Source of the DNA: Pseudomonas sp. A-1
Lineage (GTDB): Bacteria > Pseudomonadota > Gammaproteobacteria > Pseudomonadales > Pseudomonadaceae
Assembly (NCBI RefSeq): GCF_004801855.1
Contig: NZ_SSTC01000001.1
Span: 51,251-115,250, forward strand
DNA: 64,000 bases
Direction of reading: 5' to 3'
A model generated the notes under the pieces. It had not been told where the DNA came from. It worked only from the letters and a program-made list of their open reading frames with translations, and did no database searches. Position 1 is the first letter of the stretch. Every line of letters begins with the position of its first letter. This document shows positions 25,949 to 34,059 of this stretch, one piece after another. A program made the translations under genes and the position numbers.

Positions 25949-28009
25949 ATGAGCGCGAACCGGGCTTCTCTCCGTTATCGGCTGTTGCGCCTCCCTTCGG
26001 GCCACAAGCGCCTGCTGCAGCTCGCGACCGATGTGCCGCTGATCTGGCTGGCGTTGTGGCTGGCGCTCCAAGGGGGGCTGGGCGATGCCGGTCTTGTCGA
26101 GCCCTTCGGCCACCATGCCTGGCTGTTCCTCGTCACCCCCGCGCTGGCCGTGCCGGTGTTCATTCGCCTGGGGATGTATCGGGCGGTGATGCGTCGCCTC
26201 GGCAATGCCGCGCTGTTCGCCATCGCCAAGGCGGTGAGCCTGTCGGCGCTGCTGCTGGCGCTGGTCGTCCTTCTGGCCGGCGAGGCTGCCGCCGCGGTGC
26301 CGCGCTCGCTGGTCTTCCACTACTGGCTGCTGAGCCTGCTGCTGCTGGGCGGGCTGCGCATCGCCATGCGCCAGTACTTCACCGGCGACTGGTTCAACCT
26401 GCGCGCGCCGTCCCTGCTGCGTCAGTCCGGGTTGCCCCGGGTGGCGATCTACGGGGCCGGCATGGCCGGCAACCAGCTGGTCCATGCCTTGATCGCGGGG
26501 CGCAGCCGGCGCCCGGTGGCGTTCATCGACGACGACCTGCAGCTGGCCCACCGGGTGATCGCCGGGCTGCCGGTGTATCCGCCCAACCTGCTCGAGCGCA
26601 TGCTCAAGGAAACCGGCGCCGAGGAGATCCTGCTGGCGATTCCCTCGGCCAGCCGGGCGCGGCGACGGCAGATCCTCGACATGCTCGAGTCCTGCTCGCT
26701 GCCGGTGCGCACCATGCCGAGCATCGCCGACCTGGCCGGCGGGCGGGTGAAGGTCGAGGATCTCAAGGCGGTGGACATCGCCGACCTGCTGGGGCGCGAT
26801 CCGGTGGCGCCCCGCCCCGAGCTGCTGGAGCGCTGCATCCGCGGCCAGGTGGTGATGGTGACCGGGGCGGGCGGTTCCATCGGCGCCGAGCTGTGCCGGC
26901 AGATCCTCGACGGCGGGCCCACCGTGCTGATCCTCTTCGATCACTCGGAGTTCAATCTCTACACCATCCAGAACGAGCTGGAGCAGCGCATCGCCCGGGA
27001 GAGCCTGCCGGTGCGCCTGGTGTCGACCCTCGGCTCGGTGCGCTATCCGGTGCGCATGCTCGAGGTGATGCAGATCTGGAAGGTCGACACCGTGTACCAC
27101 GCGGCGGCCTACAAGCATGTGCCGATGGTCGAGCACAACGTGGCCGAGGGCGTGCTCAACAACACCCTGGGCACCCTCTATGCCGCCCAGTCGGCCCTGC
27201 GCGCCGGCGTGCGCAACTTCGTGCTGATCTCCACCGACAAGGCGGTGCGCCCGACCAACGTGATGGGCAGCACCAAGCGCATGGCCGAGCTGGTGCTGCA
27301 GGCGCTGGCCTGCGAGCCGCAGGTGGTGCTGTACGGCGAGCCCGACCTGCCGGCGCAGCCCAACCGCACCCGCTTCGTGATGGTGCGCTTCGGCAACGTG
27401 CTGGGCTCTTCCGGCTCGGTGATCCCGCTGTTCCGCGAGCAGATCCGCCGCGGCGGGCCGATCACCGTGACCCATCCGGAAATGACCCGTTACTTCATGA
27501 CCATCCCCGAGGCCGCGCAGCTGGTGATCCAGGCCGGCTCCATGGGCGACAGTGGCGACGTGTTCGTGCTGGACATGGGCGAGCCGGTGAAGATCGCCCA
27601 GATGGCGGAGAAGATGGTGCATCTCTCCGGGCTGACGGTGCGCTCGGAGGCGAACCCCGATGGCGACATCGACATCGAGTTCACCGGCCTGCGTCCGGGG
27701 GAGAAGCTCTACGAGGAGCTGCTGATCGGCGACAACGTGCTGCCGACCGAGCACCCGATGATCATGCGCGCCAACGAGGTGCACATGCCGTGGGAGGAGC
27801 TCAAGGCGCTGATGGTCGAGATGGTCCAGGCGATCCGCGTCGACGACTACCCGCTGGTGCGGGAGCTGCTGTGCCGGATCGTCAGCGGCTACACGCCGGA
27901 TGCCGATGTCGACTGGCTGCACGGCCAGGAGGAAGCCGCCCCGTCCGCGGCCCGGGAGCTGGGCGACGAGGTGAGCGAGGCGGTGGGGTCGGGAGGGCGC
28001 GGGCGCTAG
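25949..28009 (+). CDS. wbpM: UDP-GlcNAc C4,C6 dehydratase, WbpM/PglF type
   Basis: This membrane-anchored dehydratase converts UDP-GlcNAc to the 4-keto-6-deoxy sugar, the precursor of QuiNAc, FucNAc and 4-amino derivatives. The N-terminus has four hydrophobic segments (to about residue 140) and a first nucleotide-binding region (VAIYGAGMAGNQL). The catalytic SDR domain begins with TGAGGSIG at 305-312. The usual active-site tyrosine is replaced by methionine in STDKAVRPTNVMGSTKR (Met439, Lys443), as in WbpM. Start ATG 25949 gives 686 residues. It is the only plus-strand gene among the polysaccharide loci and converges with the GNAT gene at 28047. It may serve locus 2, the O-antigen, or both. 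Confidence 0.95.
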   Translation: MSANRASLRYRLLRLPSGHKRLLQLATDVPLIWLALWLALQGGLGDAGLVEPFGHHAWLFLVTPALAVPVFIRLGMYRAVMRRLGNAALFAIAKAVSLSALLLALVVLLAGEAAAAVPRSLVFHYWLLSLLLLGGLRIAMRQYFTGDWFNLRAPSLLRQSGLPRVAIYGAGMAGNQLVHALIAGRSRRPVAFIDDDLQLAHRVIAGLPVYPPNLLERMLKETGAEEILLAIPSASRARRRQILDMLESCSLPVRTMPSIADLAGGRVKVEDLKAVDIADLLGRDPVAPRPELLERCIRGQVVMVTGAGGSIGAELCRQILDGGPTVLILFDHSEFNLYTIQNELEQRIARESLPVRLVSTLGSVRYPVRMLEVMQIWKVDTVYHAAAYKHVPMVEHNVAEGVLNNTLGTLYAAQSALRAGVRNFVLISTDKAVRPTNVMGSTKRMAELVLQALACEPQVVLYGEPDLPAQPNRTRFVMVRFGNVLGSSGSVIPLFREQIRRGGPITVTHPEMTRYFMTIPEAAQLVIQAGSMGDSGDVFVLDMGEPVKIAQMAEKMVHLSGLTVRSEANPDGDIDIEFTGLRPGEKLYEELLIGDNVLPTEHPMIMRANEVHMPWEELKALMVEMVQAIRVDDYPLVRELLCRIVSGYTPDADVDWLHGQEEAAPSAARELGDEVSEAVGSGGRGR

Positions 28010-28018
28010 CGCCGCGGG

Positions 28019-28044
28019 CTGCCGCCGGGCCGGAGCGGCGGCGG
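28019..28044. terminator. Possible bidirectional terminator between wbpM and the GNAT gene
   Basis: A GCCGCC/GGCGGC stem (28021-28026 and 28037-28042), extendable by two pairs, lies in the 37-bp convergent gap. It has no T-run, so this is a weak call based on position. Confidence 0.3.
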
Positions 28045-28046
28045 GC

Positions 28047-29000
28047 TCAGTCGTTGAGGTGGCGGAGGAACAGCGCCGTTCTGAGCAGCCGGGAGGGGGT
28101 CCGGCAGACGCGCAGGAAGGGTTGCTGGATGGCACCGAAGGCGCGGAAGAAGCGCTCCACGGGTTCGAGCATCGAGCCCTCGAAATCGAAGCGCCGGGTG
28201 ACGGTCGCCGCGAAGCGGATCGCTTCCCACATGCACAGGCTGGTGGCGCCGCTGTTGCGCAGCTGGGGATCGCCGCCGCCCATCAGGTAGTAGGCGCTGT
28301 TCTCGTCCCAGATCAGATAGACCCCCGCATGGTGGCGCCCCTGCTCGTCTTCGGCGATGAAGATCCGGCGTGCCTGGCGGGCGCTGCAGGTGCGGTCGAG
28401 TCGCTCCATCAGCGATTCGCTGTGGGGCGGTGGCAGGCCCTGGCGGTCGAAGGTCAGGCGGTTGAGGGCCAGGAATTCGGCGAGGCCGAGATCGTCGCGG
28501 ATGCGGATCCCGAAGCGCTGCTGGGCCTTGCGGATCTCGCGGCGGATGTTGTCCTGCAGGTCGTTCCACAGCGCCTGCGGGTCGCTCAGGTCGGGCAGGA
28601 TGTAGGTGTAGCGGGTGGTCTGCCGGAAGCCCTTGCCCGCCGGCAGTCCGCCGCTCTGGCTATAGTGCCAGTTCTGGGCGTAGTGATGGCAGTCCGGCAG
28701 GCGCTCGATCAGGGCCTGCACCAGGCCGTCGCGCCGGGTGCAGGCCGCGGCCGGCCCGCCGTCGTCTGGCCGCAGCCAGGGGCCCAGCGTCTGGGTGAGG
28801 GCGGGCTGGGTGAGCAGGGTCAGGCCCAGGCGCCTCTCCGCGTAGTAGGGCAGGGTCGCCACTATCCTGCCGTGCCTTTCCACGAGGGCGACATCCCAGT
28901 TGTCCTCCCCCGCGGTAGCGTCGAGCCACCAGGGCTGGCTGAACAGGGGAATCGAGCGTTCGGTTGCGCACAGGCGTCGATAGGCATCTTTGTCGTTCAC
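28047..29000 (-). CDS. GNAT/FemAB-like acyltransferase (Acetyltransf_6 type), copy 1
   Basis: This 317-residue cytoplasmic protein has two tandem GNAT-like folds. Conserved segments are SIPLFSQPWWLDATAG near the start, LPYYAERRLGLTLLTQPALTQTLGPWL, NWHYSQSGGLP, the RREIRKAQQRFGI segment, and a C-terminal FDFEGSMLEPVERFFRAFGA. The paralogue at 46500-47555 matches most of these blocks. Proteins of this superfamily transfer acyl or aminoacyl groups (FemA/X, BioF2-like). Within a polysaccharide locus an N-acyl or aminoacyl transfer to an amino sugar is likely, but the donor is unknown. Start GTG 29000 is used. It is the last gene of locus 2, 47 bases after the acyltransferase-3 gene. Confidence 0.82.
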   Translation of the reverse strand: MNDKDAYRRLCATERSIPLFSQPWWLDATAGEDNWDVALVERHGRIVATLPYYAERRLGLTLLTQPALTQTLGPWLRPDDGGPAAACTRRDGLVQALIERLPDCHHYAQNWHYSQSGGLPAGKGFRQTTRYTYILPDLSDPQALWNDLQDNIRREIRKAQQRFGIRIRDDLGLAEFLALNRLTFDRQGLPPPHSESLMERLDRTCSARQARRIFIAEDEQGRHHAGVYLIWDENSAYYLMGGGDPQLRNSGATSLCMWEAIRFAATVTRRFDFEGSMLEPVERFFRAFGAIQQPFLRVCRTPSRLLRTALFLRHLND

Positions 29001-29051
29001 GATTGGCTTCGCACGAGGCTGATTCGGTTTCGAGGGGCTGCGGCAGCCTCC

Positions 29052-31094
29052 TCAGTTGCTGGTCTGGGTCTGCCTCCGCGCATCCGGCGAGGGGCAGGCG
29101 AATATGTTCGGCAAGGCCCGTTCCAGCTTCTCGTCCAGCTTCTCGGTCAGGGACAGCACGTAGGGGACGTTGAGGTGCTCGGCGTCGCGGTACATCAGGT
29201 GGTCGTTGGTCACGGTGATGCAGGTCCGCGGCGTGCAGAAGTACTCCGACATGTCGATCAGGCGCAGATTGCCGAGGCTGCGCAGCAGGGCCAGGGAGGG
29301 ATCGGTTCCGGCCAGGGCCTGCTCGCGCGGCTTGGAGCAGGCCAGCGCATTGGCCGGGTGCCGGGCTATGCAGGTGGCGGCGTCGAAGTCGAAGGTGGGG
29401 TTGTCGCGGATGGCGATCACCGGAATGCCGAGGCTTTCCAGCTTCTTCCATTGCTCCACGTAGGACGGCGGGACGTGCTCGGGCGATTCGGGGCGGGTCG
29501 CTCGCGTCGAGTTGGTGACGACTGCCAGGGGCCTGAGCAGCGACAGCTGCTCGATCAGCAGGCGGTTCCATTCGATGCACGAGGGGTCGGAGTCGGCCAG
29601 CGGGCCGAGCGGGCAGGAGCTCTTGGTGATGTTGAGGATCTTCACGCGGCTTTCCTTGCCGATGGCGTCCAGCGCCGGCAGCCACTGGGCTGCGTGCGAG
29701 CCGCCGACCAGGGCGACCGAGGCCTGGGCGCTGGTGTCGCCGTAGGTGCAGATCTTCACTTCCGGGGAGGTGATGTCCTGGTGGCAGCCGTCGGCGTAGG
29801 CGTCGGGCAGCAGATCCTTCACGGCGATCAGTTCGTCATGCGGGATCTGGCTGGCGTCCTGCTGCTCCGCGAGGCTGGTGAAGTCGTCGCTGTGGGCCTG
29901 CTGCAGGCTGTCGTGCATCCGGGCGGTGATGGTGTGGTGGATGTAGTAGTGCCAGGACGCGGCGGTGGCGAGCACTGGAGCGAGGAAGGCGCCGCCGATC
30001 AGATAGGGAGCCCAGGTCCTGCCGGGCTCGAACTTCTTTTTTCGGAGGGGCTCCTCGATGTAGCGGTGCGTCGCCAGCGCCAGCACGACGGCGAGCAGGA
30101 TGATCGCCAGCCCCAGGAGCAGGCTCGGGCGCCGGCTGCCGGTGTACTCGAGGGCGAACACCAGCAGCGGCCAGTGCCACAGGTAGATGCCGAAGGACAC
30201 CTTGCCGATGGCGGTCAGCCAGGGATGGGCCAGCAGGCGGTTGGCCACAGGCCTCGCGCCCCCGGCGCCGGCGACGATCAGCAGGACGGCGGCGCCGACC
30301 GGGATGGCGGCGATGTAGCCCGGGAACCGCTGGGTGGCCGGCACCAGCACGCCGCACAGCAGCAGGGCCAGGAGGCCGGCGGCGCCCATGCCGCCGCGCA
30401 GCGCGGCGCCGGGCTTGAGGTGCGGCAGCAGGAAGGCCAGCAGCGCCCCGGTGAAGAACTCCCAGGCGCGGGTGGCCGGATCGAAATAGGCGCTGGCCGG
30501 GCTCCTGGCGGTTTCGAGCAGCGAATAGATGAAGGAGGCCGCGACCACCGCGGCCATGGCCGCGATGCAGGGCAGGGGCGAGCCTGACCCTTTCGAGCGC
30601 CCGAGCAGCGGGGCCAGGATCAGCGGCAGGAGAGCGTAGAACTGCACCTGGATGGACAGTGCCCAGAACTGCTGGACCGGACTGGGCGGCAGGTCCCGCG
30701 CCAGGTAGTCCACCGAGGACTGCATCAGGCCGAGGTTCTCGATCTGCAGGGCGCTGTAGATGACCTCGCGGATGAACTGGGTCCACAGCGGCTCCGGCAC
30801 GAAGAAGTAGCCGAGGAGCAGGGTGGCCAGCAGCACGGTGCAGGCGGAGGGGGCGATGCGCTTCACCAGGTTGCCCCAGAACCGCAGCGGGCTGATCCGC
30901 GCGCTGCTCTCGAGCTGGCGGATCAGCACCCCGGTCATCAGGAATCCGGAGATGACGAAGAACACGTCGACTCCGCCGGACACCTTGTTGATCCAGATGT
31001 GGTAGATGGCGATCAGGATCGCCCCCAGGGCGCGTACGCCCTGGATGTCGTCCCGGTAGGTGTCTCGTGCGTCGATCCAGTGGGCGGCGCTCAT
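29052..31094 (-). CDS. Acyltransferase-3 / SGNH fusion (OafA-like O-acetyltransferase)
   Basis: This 680-residue inner-membrane protein has about ten membrane segments in the acyltransferase-3 domain, starting with YRDDIQGVRALGAILIAIYHIW and GVDVFFVISGFLMTGVLI. After residue 370 or so comes a periplasmic SGNH-hydrolase-like domain with block I VALVGGSHAAQW (serine in GGSH) and, near the C-terminus, a DHLMYRDAEHLN segment holding the catalytic Asp/His pair. OafA-type proteins move acetyl groups across the membrane and add them to surface glycans. It lies between the PIG-L and GNAT genes in the tailoring end of locus 2. The target sugar is not predictable. Confidence 0.93.
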   Translation of the reverse strand: MSAAHWIDARDTYRDDIQGVRALGAILIAIYHIWINKVSGGVDVFFVISGFLMTGVLIRQLESSARISPLRFWGNLVKRIAPSACTVLLATLLLGYFFVPEPLWTQFIREVIYSALQIENLGLMQSSVDYLARDLPPSPVQQFWALSIQVQFYALLPLILAPLLGRSKGSGSPLPCIAAMAAVVAASFIYSLLETARSPASAYFDPATRAWEFFTGALLAFLLPHLKPGAALRGGMGAAGLLALLLCGVLVPATQRFPGYIAAIPVGAAVLLIVAGAGGARPVANRLLAHPWLTAIGKVSFGIYLWHWPLLVFALEYTGSRRPSLLLGLAIILLAVVLALATHRYIEEPLRKKKFEPGRTWAPYLIGGAFLAPVLATAASWHYYIHHTITARMHDSLQQAHSDDFTSLAEQQDASQIPHDELIAVKDLLPDAYADGCHQDITSPEVKICTYGDTSAQASVALVGGSHAAQWLPALDAIGKESRVKILNITKSSCPLGPLADSDPSCIEWNRLLIEQLSLLRPLAVVTNSTRATRPESPEHVPPSYVEQWKKLESLGIPVIAIRDNPTFDFDAATCIARHPANALACSKPREQALAGTDPSLALLRSLGNLRLIDMSEYFCTPRTCITVTNDHLMYRDAEHLNVPYVLSLTEKLDEKLERALPNIFACPSPDARRQTQTSN

Positions 31095-31131
31095 GGGCAG
31101 TCTCCTGGCTTGGCGAGGCGGGTCTCGGCGA

Positions 31132-31767
31132 TCACGGCATGACCCAGCGGACGACCTCGAAGCTCTCGGCGTACTCGGCGCCGATCTGCACGCCGCGCGT
31201 CCGGGCCAGGGCGAAGATGAACTCCTCGGAGGTGTAGTCCTTGCCCCGCTGCGACTGGTAGTGCCGGAGGGCCTCCACCTTGCGGCCGAGCTGCTCGGCC
31301 GAGACCTTGACGAAGACGGTGGTGTCGAAGGACAGGTTGTTCCACACCAGCTCGTAGCCGAGGATGGTGGTGCCCTTGAAGGCGCGCAGGCCTTCCCGGG
31401 CCACCGTCTGGTGGTCCTGGTGGATGTCCTTGAGCGAGGGCATCAGCACCAGGTCGAAGGCGTTGGCGCGGCGCAGGGCGATCAGCCCCTCGAGGATGTC
31501 CTGGCGCGCGAAGTTCAGCTTGCGGACCTCGTGACCGAGGACGATCAGGTTTTCCGGCGCGATGCCCAGGCTGGCGGTGGCCTGGCGTACCTCGGTCTTC
31601 AGGATGTCCCTGGGCAGGCCTTCGGGCACCGACTGCTCGGCGATGGAGAAGGCCACGTAGGTCACCCGCGCCCCCTGGTCGACCAGCCGGGCGATGGTGG
31701 CGCCGGCGCCCAGTTCGCCGTCGTCGGTGTGCGGTGCCAGGACGAGTGCATTCTTGAACGGCAGCAT
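31132..31767 (-). CDS. PIG-L family (LmbE-like) N-deacetylase
   Basis: This 211-residue zinc-dependent deacetylase family protein has the first zinc motif as LAPHTDDGELGAGA (usual form PHPDDE, with Thr for Pro here) and the second as DIHQDHQTVARE (HxxH). The QRGKDYTSEEF segment near the C-terminus is usual. It is related to enzymes that deacetylate GlcNAc in GPI, mycothiol and bacillithiol synthesis. In polysaccharide loci it is thought to free an amino group for N-acylation. The adjacent GNAT, NodB-type deacetylase and acyltransferase genes fit such tailoring. It starts 31 bases after the NodB gene ends. Confidence 0.92.
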   Translation of the reverse strand: MLPFKNALVLAPHTDDGELGAGATIARLVDQGARVTYVAFSIAEQSVPEGLPRDILKTEVRQATASLGIAPENLIVLGHEVRKLNFARQDILEGLIALRRANAFDLVLMPSLKDIHQDHQTVAREGLRAFKGTTILGYELVWNNLSFDTTVFVKVSAEQLGRKVEALRHYQSQRGKDYTSEEFIFALARTRGVQIGAEYAESFEVVRWVMP

Positions 31768-31798
31768 GGTGGTTCTCCTGTGGTCTGCGAGAGGGCCG

Positions 31799-32848
31799 TC
31801 AGTCGGCCCGGTCCCGGGCGGTCCCGGCCTTGAGGAGCCGGGTGCGGCCGGCGGCGCGGGCCTGCGCCTGCCCGTCTCCGGCAGCGACCAGCTGGCACAG
31901 CTCGCCCATGTTCAGCGACTGCAGCTCGTGTCGCTCGTGCAGCTGCCGGTAGTGGGCGAGGATCCGCTCCAGGAACGCGATGTTCTTCCCGGTGTGCGCG
32001 CCGAAGTTGTGCGGGTGCCACCAGAGGTGGAACAGCCGGTGGCGCAGCGCCGCGTCGGTCATCGCGTCCTTGATGCGCGCCAGGCGCAGCCCGTCGAACG
32101 GCGCCAGGCGCGGCGACCAGGGGCGCAGGAAGCGGCTGGCCGGGAAGTCGAAGGGGGGGCCGCGCTGGCCGTCCAAGGCGTGGGTGTTGTGGCCGCAGAG
32201 GTTGAGGTAGGCGTCCAGCAGGCGCAGCGCGCGGTCCGTGCGGCTGTTGCCGGCCTCCTCGCAGGCGCGGTAGATGCGACCGTCCTCGTTGCCCCGATAG
32301 CAGAGGATGCCGTGGCGCAGGAGGATGTTGCGGTACTCGGGGTTCCACTGGTTCCTCGGCAGCACCAGGCTTCTCAGCACGATCCCCCGCTGCCTGGCCA
32401 TGGCCACTGCGGCGCGCAGGTCCGCCTCGAACGCGGCGGGCGACTGGCCGGCTTCCAGGCAGTAGTAGTGGGAGAAGGTGTGCGAGGCGATTTCCTGGTG
32501 CTCGTGCCGGCCGATCAGCTCGATCAGCTCGGGGGCGAAGTGATAGGCCGGCTCCAGCTGCGGCGTGCGTGCCAGGTAGGCGTAGGGCGAGAGCGTCTCG
32601 TCGCGGTAGCGGGGCAGCAGGGCGGGCCGGTTGCGCTCCAGCTCGTCCCGGTCGCGGCAGAACAGGAAGCCGACCGTCGCCCAGGTGGCGTGGATGCTGT
32701 GCTCGCGGAACGCCCGCAGCATGGCCGGGATCGCCTGGCGGACGCCGTCGAGGTTCTCCCGGTACTGCGCGATGCTGCGGTTGTCGCGCACGCCCCAGTA
32801 CAGCTCGAAGTCGAGGGAGATGGTGAATACGCCGTGGCTGGGATGCAT
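31799..32848 (-). CDS. Polysaccharide deacetylase (NodB homology, CE4)
   Basis: This 349-residue deacetylase-fold protein has motif 1 as FTISLDFELYWG (catalytic Asp and metal Asp region), motif 2 as IASHTFSHYYC (H-x3-H zinc ligands), the RNQWNPEYRNIL segment with motif 3 arginine, and FHLWWHPHNFG as the C-terminal His motif. There is no signal peptide, so it would act on cytoplasmic, lipid-linked or nucleotide-sugar substrates. CE4 enzymes remove N- or O-acetyl groups. It sits among the tailoring genes of locus 2. The second CE4-like protein at 45082 is not closely similar. Confidence 0.9.
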   Translation of the reverse strand: MHPSHGVFTISLDFELYWGVRDNRSIAQYRENLDGVRQAIPAMLRAFREHSIHATWATVGFLFCRDRDELERNRPALLPRYRDETLSPYAYLARTPQLEPAYHFAPELIELIGRHEHQEIASHTFSHYYCLEAGQSPAAFEADLRAAVAMARQRGIVLRSLVLPRNQWNPEYRNILLRHGILCYRGNEDGRIYRACEEAGNSRTDRALRLLDAYLNLCGHNTHALDGQRGPPFDFPASRFLRPWSPRLAPFDGLRLARIKDAMTDAALRHRLFHLWWHPHNFGAHTGKNIAFLERILAHYRQLHERHELQSLNMGELCQLVAAGDGQAQARAAGRTRLLKAGTARDRAD

Positions 32849-32893
32849 GGTGCGGCTCGCAGCAAGGGTTGGCAGGGCGATCGTTTCCGGCCG

Positions 32894-32949
32894 GTAGGGG
32901 CGAATTCATTCGCCTTGCGGGGCATTTCGGCGAATGAGTTCGCCCCTGC
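32894..32949. repeat. Inverted pair of 21-bp REP-type repeats
   Basis: Arms at 32894-32914 and 32929-32949 are inverted copies (two mismatches) separated by 14 bases, able to form a long hairpin between the ATP-grasp and NodB genes. The GGCGAAT/ATTCGCC core matches the element at 18542-18557. This arrangement is typical of paired REPs (BIME/REPIN). Confidence 0.75.
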
Positions 32950-33003
32950 GGCGGATCATTCATGCGGCTGCCCTGGCAGGGGCGACGTCAGCGGTGCACG
33001 TGT

Positions 33004-34059
33004 TCAAGGAGTATGGTTCGAGGATGCACCGCGGGGCTGCGGTTTCTTCCAGAAGCGCCGGACCAGGCGATGGAGCAGCTGCGAAGTCCGCTCCGGGACC
33101 AGGCCGAGGATGAAGCTCTTCAGCAGGCCGGGATAGACCGACAGCCGCGTGTCCGGGCGCAGCAGGAGGGGCAGGTTGCGGACGGCGAACAGCAAGCCGC
33201 GCTGCAGATAGCGGTTGAGGAACACCATGCCGACGATGGCCTGTTCCGGCGTCTCGATGCCGAACAGCAGCTCGGCGAACAGCGGCTGGTTGGCCAGGGC
33301 GAGCTCGAGCGAGGCCCAGAATTTCGCGTTGACCTCCATGAACACGTAGTCGTCGCGCTTCGGGCAGTACTTGAACTCGACCAGTCCCCAGCCGGAGTAG
33401 CCGAGCTGGGCGATGATTCTCCGCGCGTACTCGTCCAGCCTGGGATCGGCGATGCTGCGCAGGGCGACCGCGGAGCCGCCGCTCGGCGGGATGCTGATGG
33501 CCTCGAAGTGCGCATGGCTGGTCAGGATCTCGCCCCGGCGGGCGATGAAGCCGACCCCGTAGGTGCCGGGGGAGTCGATGTATTCCTGGTAGATCAGCTC
33601 GTCCCGGCCGCTGGCGGGGATCTCCGCGGGCTGCCGGGCGATGCCGCGCCTGCCGCCGCCGCGCTCGCGCAGCTCCTTGAAGAAGGCCGGGTAGTCGCCG
33701 ATGTCCTCGACCCTCAGCCAGGTTGTCGGCGTCGGCACCCGGCAGGCGGCCGCCAGGGCGATGATCCAGGGCTTGTCGAAGACGCGCAGCGCATCGCGGG
33801 TGAGCACCACGCTGCCGCAGGTCACGTCCCCGCGCTCCAGCATGAACTGGGTGGACCTGGCGCCGGTCGGCAGGATCAGGCCGTCGCCGGGCAGACTGTC
33901 CAGGTCGCGGTAGGAGACGAACTCGTCGATGTTGCGGCTGATGAAGCGTGTCTCGTCCTCGAAGAGCACGCCGACGATCCGGTGTTGCGTGTATTGCCTG
34001 AGCAGTCTGGCCAGTGTCTGCGACTGGTCGGAGCCCGGCGAGCAGAGGTAGATGATCAT
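33004..34059 (-). CDS. ATP-grasp carboxylate-amine ligase-like protein
   Basis: This 351-residue cytoplasmic protein has ATP-grasp architecture. The N-terminal pre-grasp domain begins MIIYLCSPGSDQSQTLARLL. The central ATP-binding part has YQEYIDSPGTYGVGFIARRGE, and GWGLVEFKYC leads to the metal-binding YVFMEVNAKFWASLELA (equivalent of E-x-N-x-R/K). ATP-grasp enzymes couple a carboxylate to an amine or thiol through acyl phosphate. In exopolysaccharide loci related proteins are often annotated as carbamoyl-phosphate-synthase-like. It overlaps wzx by ATGA (34056-34059). It may activate an amino acid or uronic acid for amide formation; this is inference. Confidence 0.85.
   Translation of the reverse strand: MIIYLCSPGSDQSQTLARLLRQYTQHRIVGVLFEDETRFISRNIDEFVSYRDLDSLPGDGLILPTGARSTQFMLERGDVTCGSVVLTRDALRVFDKPWIIALAAACRVPTPTTWLRVEDIGDYPAFFKELRERGGGRRGIARQPAEIPASGRDELIYQEYIDSPGTYGVGFIARRGEILTSHAHFEAISIPPSGGSAVALRSIADPRLDEYARRIIAQLGYSGWGLVEFKYCPKRDDYVFMEVNAKFWASLELALANQPLFAELLFGIETPEQAIVGMVFLNRYLQRGLLFAVRNLPLLLRPDTRLSVYPGLLKSFILGLVPERTSQLLHRLVRRFWKKPQPRGASSNHTP

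Noticed and set aside
25229..28135. Very long open frames antisense to rfaH and wbpM, and similar ones across 13-60 kb
   Set aside because: In GC-rich DNA the reverse frames of real genes stay open. The products are rich in Arg, Gly, Ala and His and show no family motifs, while the sense frames show clear families.
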